Positions 1 to 5,610 of a DNA stretch of 14,702 bases are shown here, in pieces. The notes beneath the pieces are model-generated. The model had not been told where the DNA came from. It saw only the letters and a list, made by a program, of their open reading frames with translations, and did not search any database. Source of the DNA: an uncultured Collinsella sp. (GTDB lineage Bacteria; Actinomycetota; Coriobacteriia; Coriobacteriales; Coriobacteriaceae); contig URZR01000027.1 of assembly GCA_900552425.1 (NCBI GenBank), forward strand, positions 1 to 14,702, given 5' to 3'. Every line of letters begins with the position of its first letter. The stretch's first letter is position 1. The position numbers and the translations under genes are program-made.

Positions 1-32
1 TGAGCATGCCCTTCTGGCGCGAGGACCTCTAA
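1..32 (+). CDS. arcA: Arginine deiminase, last codons only (partial)
   Basis: Only the 3' end is present. Read in frame to the TAA at 30-32 it encodes SMPFWREDL, which matches the usual C-terminal ending of arginine deiminase (SMP followed by an acidic and basic tail). The enzyme hydrolyses arginine to citrulline and ammonia, the first step of the ADI pathway. The call rests on this short ending and on the ornithine carbamoyltransferase gene directly downstream, which takes citrulline as its substrate in the catabolic direction. The catalytic residues lie outside the window. Confidence 0.6.
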   Translation, partial: SMPFWREDL

Positions 33-44
33 GTCTTTCCGTTT

Positions 45-92
45 CCGGTGCGGTCCCCCTACAACCGCACCGGCTTCGCCCGTTAAACGGGC
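45..92 (+). promoter_or_regulatory. Two tandem hairpins between arcA and arcB
   Basis: A perfect 10-bp stem (45-54 with 64-73, ccggtgcggt/accgcaccgg, 9-nt loop) is followed by a second 6-bp stem (78-83 with 87-92). Neither is followed by a T run, so these are more likely mRNA-stabilising or processing structures, or a leaky terminator, than a strong intrinsic terminator. They could set different transcript levels for arcA and arcB. No clear promoter was seen between the hairpins and arcB. Confidence 0.5.
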
Positions 93-137
93 AACACTAA
101 TACTTACGTAATTCATTTCTTCGAAAGGAAACGAACC

Positions 138-1133
138 ATGGGTGTTAACCTCTCCGGCCGTAGCTTCCTCAAGCTCCTCGACCTCACCACCGAGGAGATC
201 GAGTACTTGCTCAAGCTTTCCAAGAACTTCAAGGACATGAAGCGCGCTGGCGTTCCGCACCGCTATCTCGAGGGCAAGAACATCGTCCTGCTCTTCCAGA
301 AGACCTCCACTCGTACCCGCTGCGCCTTCGAGGTCGGCGGCATGGATCTGGGCATGGGCGTCACCTACCTCGATCCCGGTTCGTCGCAGATGGGCAAGAA
401 GGAGTCCATCGAGGACACCGCTCGCGTTCTCGGCCGCATGTATGACGGCATCGAGTTCCGTGGCTTTGCACAGGACGACGTCGAGGAGCTCGCTGCCAAG
501 TCCGGCGTGCCCGTGTGGAACGGCCTGACCACCGAGTGGCACCCCACCCAGATGCTCGCCGACATCCTGACCGTCCAGGAGAACTTCAACTACGACATCA
601 AGGGCAAGACCCTCGTCTTCATGGGCGACTGCAAGAACAACGTCGCTCGCTCCCTCATGGTTGTCTGCTCCAAGCTCGGCATGAACTTCGTGGCCTGCGG
701 CCCCGAGGAGTGCATGCCCGCTGACGACGTCATCGAGGCCTGCAAGCCCATCGCCGAGGCTAACGGCTGCACCATCAAGCTGACCACTGACGTCAAGGAC
801 GGCGTCACCGGTGCCGACGTTATCTACACCGATGTGTGGGTCTCCATGGGCGAGCCCGACGAGGTCTGGGCCGAGCGCATCGCTCAGCTCACCCCGTATC
901 GCGTTACCTCCGAGGTCATGGCTATGGCCAACCCGGGTGCCATCTTCCTGCACTGCCTGCCTAGCTTCCACGACACCAACACCACGATTGGCGCCGAGAA
1001 GTGCGAGCAGTTCGGCATCACCGAGCAGGAGGTCACCGACGAGGTCTTCGAGAGCCCCGCTTCCAAGGTCTTCGACGAGGCCGAGAACCGCATGCACACC
1101 ATCAAGGCTGTCATGTACGCCACGCTCAAGTAA
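138..1133 (+). CDS. arcB: Ornithine carbamoyltransferase (probably catabolic)
   Basis: The 331-residue protein has the expected family length. It shows the carbamoyl-phosphate-binding STRTR motif at residues 57-61, HPTQ at 135-138, the ornithine-binding SMGE loop at 236-239, HCLP at 272-275 (followed by SFHD rather than the commoner AFHD) and a late conserved Arg at about 318. The enzyme interconverts ornithine plus carbamoyl phosphate with citrulline in the cytoplasm. The position directly after an arcA end and before a YfcC-type carrier argues for the catabolic ADI role, phosphorolysis of citrulline, rather than arginine synthesis; the sequence alone does not separate arcB from argF. The ATG at 138 is preceded by an AAAGG ribosome site at 124-128 and begins at the normal family N-terminus. 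Confidence 0.93.
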   Translation: MGVNLSGRSFLKLLDLTTEEIEYLLKLSKNFKDMKRAGVPHRYLEGKNIVLLFQKTSTRTRCAFEVGGMDLGMGVTYLDPGSSQMGKKESIEDTARVLGRMYDGIEFRGFAQDDVEELAAKSGVPVWNGLTTEWHPTQMLADILTVQENFNYDIKGKTLVFMGDCKNNVARSLMVVCSKLGMNFVACGPEECMPADDVIEACKPIAEANGCTIKLTTDVKDGVTGADVIYTDVWVSMGEPDEVWAERIAQLTPYRVTSEVMAMANPGAIFLHCLPSFHDTNTTIGAEKCEQFGITEQEVTDEVFESPASKVFDEAENRMHTIKAVMYATLK

Positions 1134-1148
1134 GAGCATCTAGTATCT

Positions 1149-1180
1149 CGCTCGGGGTGTATTGCTGCACACCCCGAGCG
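1149..1180 (+). terminator. Strong hairpin after arcB, possible partial terminator
   Basis: A perfect 12-bp GC-rich stem (1149-1160 with 1169-1180) encloses an 8-nt loop. It lies 15 bases after the arcB stop. The downstream sequence gctttgtctggt is only mildly T-rich, so termination may be partial, allowing readthrough into the carrier gene about 100 bases on. Confidence 0.55.
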
Positions 1181-1280
1181 GCTTTGTCTGGTAAATATCT
1201 CGCGTCGGGCGGTGGGCACGGCACGGAAGATCCGCTTCGCGCGAGAAAGTTAAATGATTTATGAAGGGGGGATGAGAACT

Positions 1281-2759
1281 ATGACTGAGACCGCTAAGAA
1301 AAAGCGCGGTATGCCTTCATCGTTCACCATTCTTCTTGCTCTGCTGGCAATTGTCGCGGTTGTTACCGTTATCGTCTCCGGTACGTCCGGTGGCGCGGTT
1401 ACCGCTGCCCGCCTGAGCGATTTCTGCACCGCCCCGGTCAAGGGCTTCGCTGACGCTCTGCCCGTCTGCCTCTTCGTTATGATCCTCGGCGGCTTCCTCG
1501 GCATGATGACCGAGACCGGCGCTCTGGACAACGGCATTGCCGTTCTGGTGCAGAAGCTTAAGGGCAATGAGATCATGCTCATTCCCGTGCTGATGCTCAT
1601 CTTCTCCCTCGGTGGTACCACCTATGGTATGTGCGAGGAAACCGTTCCCTTCTACGCCCTGCTTGCCGCTACCATGATGGCCGCTGGCTTCGACCCTATG
1701 GTCGGTGCTGCCACCGTCCTGCTCGGCGCTGGCTGCGGCTGCCTGGGCTCCACGGTTAACCCGTTCGCCGTCGGCGCTGCCGTCGACGCTCTGACCGGCG
1801 TTGGCATTGAGGTCAACCAGTCCATCATCATCGGCCTCGGTGCCGTCCTGTGGATTGTTACCACTGCCATGTCCATCTTCTTCGTCATGAGCTATGCCAA
1901 GAAGGTCAAGGCTGACAAGGGTTCCACCATCCTTTCGATGCAGGAGCTCAAGGACGCCGAAGAGGCTCACGGCAAGGCTGCTTCCGAGGTTCACAAGGAG
2001 GTCAAGCTCACCGGTCGTCAGAAGGGTGTTCTGATCGCCTTTGCCTTCACCTTCGTCGTCATGATCGTCGGCTTCATCCCGCTGGCCGACCTCAACGAGG
2101 GCGTCGCCAACTTCTTCGATGCTGGCGCTGTCTATGACGCCGACGGTAACGCCGTCGTCCAGGGCTGGTCTGCCCTGATCACCGGCCTGCCCATTGGCCA
2201 GTGGTACTTCGACGAGGCTTCCACCTGGTTCTTCCTCATGGCTATCCTGATCGGTATCATCGGTGGCCTCTCCGAGAAGCAGATCGTCAACACCTTCATC
2301 ACCGGCGCTGCCGACATGATGTCCGTTGTCCTCGTTATCGCCCTCGCCCGTGGTATTTCCGTCCTCATGGCTAGCACCGGCCTCGACGTCTACGTCCTCG
2401 ACGCTGCCGCCAATGCTCTGGCTGGCCTGTCCGGCGTGATCTTCGCTCCCATGAGCTTCCTGGTCTACTTCGGCCTGTCCTTCCTGATCCCCTCGACCTC
2501 CGGTATGGCTACTGTCTCCATGCCCATCATGGGACCGCTGGCTGTTAAGCTCGGCTTCTCGCCCGAGGTCATGGTTATGATCTTCTCCGCCGCCATCGGC
2601 GTCGTGAACCTGTTCACCCCGACCTCTGGCGCCATCATGGGCGGTCTTGCCCTGGCCAAGATCGAGTGGACGACCTGGCTCAAGTTTGCCCTTAAGCTTA
2701 TCGTCGCTCTCTCCGTCGTCTGCGCCATCATCCTGACCGTCGCTTGCGTGATGCTCTAA
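1281..2759 (+). CDS. yfcC: YfcC/DcuC-family carrier, probable arginine/ornithine antiporter
   Basis: The 492-residue protein is very hydrophobic, with roughly a dozen membrane segments and a soluble charged loop near residues 205-250. The segment GGTTYGMCEET at residues 113-123 and the later IPSTSGMATVSMPIMGPLA stretch are typical of the YfcC branch of the C4-dicarboxylate anaerobic carrier (DcuC) superfamily. Members of this branch sit in arc operons of some Gram-positive bacteria as the arginine/ornithine exchanger; position after arcA-arcB suggests that role here, but the substrate is inferred. Three in-frame ATGs exist (1254, 1272, 1281). I chose 1281 because the GAAGGGGGG Shine-Dalgarno at 1263-1271 has proper spacing only for it; 1272 abuts that site and 1254 precedes it. 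No carbamate kinase gene follows. Confidence 0.85.
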   Translation: MTETAKKKRGMPSSFTILLALLAIVAVVTVIVSGTSGGAVTAARLSDFCTAPVKGFADALPVCLFVMILGGFLGMMTETGALDNGIAVLVQKLKGNEIMLIPVLMLIFSLGGTTYGMCEETVPFYALLAATMMAAGFDPMVGAATVLLGAGCGCLGSTVNPFAVGAAVDALTGVGIEVNQSIIIGLGAVLWIVTTAMSIFFVMSYAKKVKADKGSTILSMQELKDAEEAHGKAASEVHKEVKLTGRQKGVLIAFAFTFVVMIVGFIPLADLNEGVANFFDAGAVYDADGNAVVQGWSALITGLPIGQWYFDEASTWFFLMAILIGIIGGLSEKQIVNTFITGAADMMSVVLVIALARGISVLMASTGLDVYVLDAAANALAGLSGVIFAPMSFLVYFGLSFLIPSTSGMATVSMPIMGPLAVKLGFSPEVMVMIFSAAIGVVNLFTPTSGAIMGGLALAKIEWTTWLKFALKLIVALSVVCAIILTVACVML

Positions 2760-2927
2760 GTACCCCTTGGGTACCCCACGGAAACCATGACGATCCTGTA
2801 AAGGATCACCTGGTCATCGTCTGTCCGGTGGGGTAACCCCACCGGTAGACTCCTACCTTTAGCCTCCTCCCGTTCCGTGCGCGGGAGGGGGCGCTCTTAT
2901 GTTGCGCGGTTCTACGAACCGCGCAAC
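2760..2927 (+). promoter_or_regulatory. Cluster of five hairpins after the carrier gene, with an alternative fold
   Basis: Immediately after the stop codon the sequence folds repeatedly: 2760-2765 with 2769-2774; 2787-2796 with 2803-2817 (two short helices, 5-nt bulge); 2825-2833 with 2837-2845 (perfect 9 bp, 3-nt loop); 2863-2872 with 2882-2891 (10 bp with one G-U); 2901-2911 with 2917-2927 (perfect 11 bp, 5-nt loop). The strand taccccac at 2772-2779 can instead pair with gtggggta at 2828-2835, excluding the first and third hairpins. None is followed by a run of T. The stems probably protect or end the arc mRNA; a regulatory switch is possible but unproven. Confidence 0.5.
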
Positions 2928-2969
2928 CAGTTGACGCTGCGCGCCGCCCAGGACGACAATTTGTCATTC

Positions 2970-3011
2970 AAAAGGTAAAGCATGACCAAAAGGTCTATGC
3001 CTTGCCTTTTT
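2970..3011 (+). terminator. Terminator-like imperfect hairpin with T5 end
   Basis: Left arm 2970-2987 (aaaaggtaaagcatgacc) pairs with right arm 2992-3010 around an AAAA loop, with one bulged T and one A-C mismatch, and ends in TTTTT at 3007-3011. The A-rich left arm would make it work on both strands. It is the first T-tracted hairpin after the arc genes and may end their transcript. Confidence 0.45.
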
Positions 3012-3208
3012 CATGCCAACTTGTTCGCTCTGGACGTCGCTCGCTGACATTGCCAAAACATTGGCGTTTCCTTGGTTGTCAAATGATCCGTAGGGAGTCA
3101 TTGGTGACATTGCCTTGATATTTTATTCAGTCGGCTGTTATGGCATTTGAGCTGCTTACCTGCTTAAGGTAATTGACGGCATAAGTCAGCTATCGAAAAT
3201 ATTGCTCG

Positions 3209-3241
3209 AAAAATCGTCCAAGAAGTCGCGGGGCGATTTTT
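3209..3241. terminator. Terminator-like hairpin, possibly bidirectional
   Basis: An 11-bp stem with one G-U pair joins 3209-3219 (aaaaatcgtcc) to 3231-3241 (gggcgattttt) across an 11-nt loop. The five As and five Ts at the outer ends of the arms give a T tract on either strand. It lies 250 bases before prmC, so it could close a transcript entering from the arc side or attenuate one directed at prmC. Confidence 0.45.
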
Positions 3242-3258
3242 GACGCGTCGCGCGTCAA
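3240..3258. repeat. Perfect inverted repeat, 8 bp arms
   Basis: ttgacgcg at 3240-3247 and cgcgtcaa at 3251-3258 are exact reverse complements around a 3-nt centre. The repeat touches the preceding terminator-like hairpin. It may be an RNA hairpin or a protein-binding site; the sequence does not decide. Confidence 0.5.
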
Positions 3259-3267
3259 GCGATGTGG

Positions 3268-3320
3268 CAAGTTTTTGGTTAGATATTGGTCAGTTTTGGG
3301 GCAACCTTGCCAAAAACTTG
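3268..3320. repeat. Long-spaced inverted repeat, 11 bp arms
   Basis: caagtttttgg at 3268-3278 is the exact reverse complement of ccaaaaacttg at 3310-3320, with 31 bases between. An alternative inner pairing of ggtt (3277-3280) with aacc (3303-3306) is also available. The arms are AT-rich, unlike the GC-rich stems nearer the arc genes. Confidence 0.5.
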
Positions 3321-3414
3321 ACGGATGCAGATTTAGACGTCGACGAATGAACACTTCAGGTGGGCTCCAAGCAAAAATCTGGGCTGATTCTCGATAATCG
3401 CCTTCAATCGTCCC

Positions 3415-3441
3415 TTGCCAAGCGCTGGCCTCGCGTACAAT
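3415..3441 (+). promoter_or_regulatory. Candidate prmC promoter
   Basis: TTGCCA at 3415-3420 and TACAAT at 3436-3441 resemble sigma-70-type -35 and -10 boxes, though the 15-bp spacer is short. The -10 lies about 50 bases before the prmC ATG. The same TACAAT hexamer in a similar ctcg(cg)-TACAAT context is found ahead of the ATP synthase genes. Confidence 0.35.
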
Positions 3442-3489
3442 CTGCTCCGACATTCGCGCGCCGCCCGGCGCTTAAGAGGGGAGGACCCC

Positions 3490-4764
3490 ATGGCAAACGA
3501 GATCTGGACCATCAAGCGTTGTCTCGAGTGGACCAAGGAGTACCTGGCCGAGCGCGGCGAGGAGCACCCCCGTCTTTCTGCCGAGTGGCTGCTGTGCGCC
3601 GCCACGGGCCTGGCGCGCATTGACCTATATATGCGTATGGACGAGACGCTTAACGCGGCCCAGCTCGAGACCATGCATGCGGCCGTTGTCCGCCGCGCTA
3701 AGGGCGAGCCGCTGCAATACATCACGGGCAGCACGCAGTTTCGCATGATCGACGTCGCGTGCGCCCCCGGTGTGCTCATTCCGCGCCCCGAGACCGAGAT
3801 GCTCGTCGAGGAAGTCCTCAATTATCTGGATGCCGAGGTGCTGAGCCCCGAGGCTGCTGCCCGTCAGCGTGTTGAGCTGCCTTGGAACGATGAGGTCGAG
3901 GAGGCACGCAAGGCCGAGGCCGCGCTGGCAGACGAACGGGCGACTGCCGAGCGCCGTGCCGCTAACCTGACGGCTGCCGATGAGGCGGCGCTAGGCGGCG
4001 ACGTACTGGGCAGTCGTGCCTATGCCGAGGAGCTGGCCGACCGCGAGGCCGAGGAAGCCGCCGCGCAGGCGGCAGAAGCCGAAGCGGCAGAAGCAGAGGC
4101 CATGGAAACCCCCGAGCCCGAGCTCGACGAATACGGCATCGCCATTGAGGACAACGACCAACAGGCGACTCCCGCGCAAGATGCCGCCGAGGCCAACGTA
4201 TCTGCCCCAGCCGAGCCCCGCACTGCCCGCGTTCTCGAGGTCGGCTGCGGCACGGGCTGCATTTCGCTCTCCCTTGCCTGGGAGCGCCGCGGCCACGTTA
4301 CCTGCACTGCTACCGATATCGAGCCGCGCGCCATCGATCTGGCCACCAAAAACCGTGATGCGCTTGGCTTCACGTCCGACGAGGTCGCCTTCAGCCTCAC
4401 AAACCTGGTGAGTTCCATTCCCCGCGAAGAGTGGGGCACCTTTGATGTGCTCGTCTCCAACCCACCTTACATCCCGACCGACGTCATGCGCTCGCTGCCG
4501 CATGAGGTCAAGGACTTTGAGCCCGATCTGGCGCTCGAGGGCGGTGCCGACGGTCTCGATATCTTCCGCCGCCTGCTCAACGCGGCGCCCTACATGCTGC
4601 GTGCCGGCGGCCTGTTTGCCTGCGAGCTCTACGAGGGCGCGCTCGACGCCGCGGCCGAGCTCTGTCGTCAAGCAGGCCTTTCGGACGTGCGTATCGTCCA
4701 CGACCTCACCGATCGCCCCCGCATTGTCCGAGCCATCGTCACCGAGCCCAAGCAACGCCAGTAA
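3490..4764 (+). CDS. prmC: Peptide chain release factor N5-glutamine methyltransferase with large insertion
   Basis: PrmC (HemK) methylates the GGQ glutamine of release factors RF1 and RF2 using S-adenosylmethionine. Visible landmarks are the N-terminal helical domain ending in GEPLQYITG (residues 72-80), PRPETE at 99-104, the SAM-binding motif LEVGCGTG near 249-256, the acidic TATDIEPR near 273-280 and the catalytic NPPY at 324-327. At 424 residues it is about 140 longer than usual because residues 114-244, between PRPETE and the SAM motif, are an Ala/Glu-rich insertion. The ATG at 3490 follows a GGGGAGG site at 3478-3484; an upstream in-frame start at 3415 overlaps the candidate promoter and lacks support. 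prfA, the usual upstream partner, is not in the window. Confidence 0.93.
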   Translation: MANEIWTIKRCLEWTKEYLAERGEEHPRLSAEWLLCAATGLARIDLYMRMDETLNAAQLETMHAAVVRRAKGEPLQYITGSTQFRMIDVACAPGVLIPRPETEMLVEEVLNYLDAEVLSPEAAARQRVELPWNDEVEEARKAEAALADERATAERRAANLTAADEAALGGDVLGSRAYAEELADREAEEAAAQAAEAEAAEAEAMETPEPELDEYGIAIEDNDQQATPAQDAAEANVSAPAEPRTARVLEVGCGTGCISLSLAWERRGHVTCTATDIEPRAIDLATKNRDALGFTSDEVAFSLTNLVSSIPREEWGTFDVLVSNPPYIPTDVMRSLPHEVKDFEPDLALEGGADGLDIFRRLLNAAPYMLRAGGLFACELYEGALDAAAELCRQAGLSDVRIVHDLTDRPRIVRAIVTEPKQRQ

Positions 4765-4778
4765 TATTTATTAACTGG

Positions 4779-4807
4779 TTAGCAAAAATTATAAAGTAGT
4801 TTATAAT
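4779..4807 (+). promoter_or_regulatory. hicAB promoter
   Basis: A perfect TATAAT -10 box lies at 4802-4807 with TTAGCA at 4779-4784 as the -35, spacer 17 bp. The region is strongly AT-rich between GC-rich genes. It starts 14 bases after the prmC stop and lies 25 bases before hicA, so the pair can be transcribed independently of prmC. Confidence 0.65.
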
Positions 4808-4808
4808 T
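4787..4808. promoter_or_regulatory. Palindromic operator over the hicAB -10 box
   Basis: aattataaa (4787-4795) and tttataatt (4800-4808) form a perfect 9-bp inverted repeat with a 4-bp centre. The right arm contains the TATAAT box, so a bound dimer would block RNA polymerase. HicB antitoxins are known to repress their own operons, so HicB is the likely ligand; this is inferred from position and symmetry. Confidence 0.6.
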
Positions 4809-4832
4809 AGGACGGCTGAAAGAGGTCGGCCC

Positions 4833-5018
4833 ATGCAACCTCCTACCTTTCGGGAAATCATTGCCCTACTCAAGCACGATGGATTCGTGAAGGTCGCGCA
4901 AGTCGGTAGTCATGCTAAGTATGTTTCTGGTGACCGCGTTGTCACCGTGAACGGCTCTGGTGGTGATCGACCAAAGAAGGGCACGTGGGCAAGTATTCGT
5001 CGCCAAGCTGGATGGTAG
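4833..5018 (+). CDS. hicA: HicA-type mRNA interferase toxin
   Basis: The 61-residue length and the layout match HicA: an N-terminal helix (TFREIIALLKHDGF), the GSH motif at residues 25-27 with the catalytic His27, a central strand pair, and the C-terminal KGTWASIRRQAGW, which corresponds to the family's KGTxxSIxxQAG ending. HicA toxins are small double-stranded-RNA-binding-fold RNases that cleave mRNA and are neutralised by HicB. Key residues are intact, so it appears functional. AGAGG at 4821-4825 serves as ribosome site. The hicB gene starts 11 bases after the stop, as expected for the toxin-first order. Confidence 0.9.
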   Translation: MQPPTFREIIALLKHDGFVKVAQVGSHAKYVSGDRVVTVNGSGGDRPKKGTWASIRRQAGW

Positions 5019-5029
5019 TTGGAGGCAAA

Positions 5030-5476
5030 ATGAGGCAGCGATTTACCTATGACTGCGTTCTCATAAAAGAAGACGACGGTTACTGCGCTAGCTTCCCGCA
5101 GATTCCCGGCGCCTTTGCCGATGGCGATACGCGCGAAGAAGCGATTGCCCATGCCACCGAGGCACTGATGGCGTTTTTGGCCGACGACCTCAACAACGGT
5201 TTGACTCCGGCAGGGTACGAACGCTCGGCCGAGGTCGTGGCCCTTTCAGTCGAAATCGACCACGAGGACGCTCGGGAAGCGGCGTGCCGAACATTTAAAG
5301 ACGCAGCGCTGGACCTCAAAGTCTCCGCTCCGCGGATTACCGCGCTGGTCAAAGCCGGAAAGCTCGATGTTGAACTCGTCGACGGCCGTCGGATGATAAC
5401 GATAGACAGCATCGAGCGTTACGCCGCCCAAGAACGTCACGCCGGCAGGCCAAAGAAGTTCGTCGCAGTCCAATAA
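5030..5476 (+). CDS. hicB: HicB-type antitoxin with winged-helix-like DNA-binding end
   Basis: The N-terminal half (residues 5-60) is a typical HicB domain: YDCVLIKEDDGYCASFPQIPG followed by GDTREEAIAHATEAL, which forms the toxin-binding fold. The C-terminal part (about 90-133) contains LKVSAPRITALVKAGKLD and VDGRRMITIDSIERY, which reads like an excisionase/MerR-type winged helix rather than the ribbon-helix-helix or Xre-type domain usual in HicB. It would neutralise HicA and repress the operon by binding the palindrome at 4787-4808. I chose ATG 5030 because GGAGG lies at 5021-5025; a GTG at 4985 would overlap hicA and add 15 residues without a family match. The protein is 148 residues. Confidence 0.88.
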   Translation: MRQRFTYDCVLIKEDDGYCASFPQIPGAFADGDTREEAIAHATEALMAFLADDLNNGLTPAGYERSAEVVALSVEIDHEDAREAACRTFKDAALDLKVSAPRITALVKAGKLDVELVDGRRMITIDSIERYAAQERHAGRPKKFVAVQ

Positions 5477-5610
5477 CCCCCTCACTTTCACCGACTACTA
5501 GAGCCGCTCACCAAACCAACATGCGCTCTGGGCAAATAGGTTGAACGTTTCGTGCGAGAATGCCCCACAGTAAACAAACTTGCACCAGAGCGTAAGGGGC
5601 TGGCATACAC

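Larger units (their letters stand above)
2928..3489. other. Intergenic stretch without a recognisable gene
   Basis: No reading frame here looks like a real gene on either strand; the longest, on the minus strand near 3190-3453, has no recognisable motif and overlaps hairpins. The composition is less GC-rich than the flanking genes. It contains inverted and short direct repeats (tgacattgcc at 3045-3054 and 3105-3114; ttgccaaaa at 3050-3058 and 3308-3316), two terminator-like hairpins and the candidate prmC promoter, each listed separately. A short palindrome, gacaa-t-ttgtc, lies at 2955-2965. A small RNA is possible but I recognise no known RNA family. Confidence 0.6.

Noticed and set aside
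1317..1994. Minus-strand open frame of 225 codons across the carrier gene
   Set aside because: Rich in His, Gly, Glu and Asp as expected from reading a membrane-protein gene backwards; no motif or ribosome site.
3190..3453. Minus-strand open frame of 87 codons in the intergenic region
   Set aside because: It crosses the inverted repeats and the candidate prmC promoter and shows no recognisable motif, so it is not supported as a gene.
3415..3489. Longer start for prmC
   Set aside because: The extra 25 residues overlap the TTGCCA/TACAAT promoter and precede the strong ribosome site for ATG 3490.
2760..3489. CRISPR array, tRNA or known structural RNA
   Set aside because: Repeats are too few and uneven for CRISPR, and no tRNA cloverleaf, RNase P, SRP or tmRNA signature was seen.
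4758..4778. Hairpin at the prmC stop (ccagt ... actgg)
   Set aside because: The stem is short, bulged and followed by no T tract on the + strand, so it is not called a terminator.
4985..5029. GTG start for hicB overlapping hicA
   Set aside because: The 15 extra residues do not fit the HicB N-terminus, while ATG 5030 has a GGAGG just upstream.
5541..5561. Possible promoter for ywlC (TTGAAC ... TGCGAGAAT)
   Set aside because: The two elements are only 9 bp apart and no properly spaced partner was found for either.
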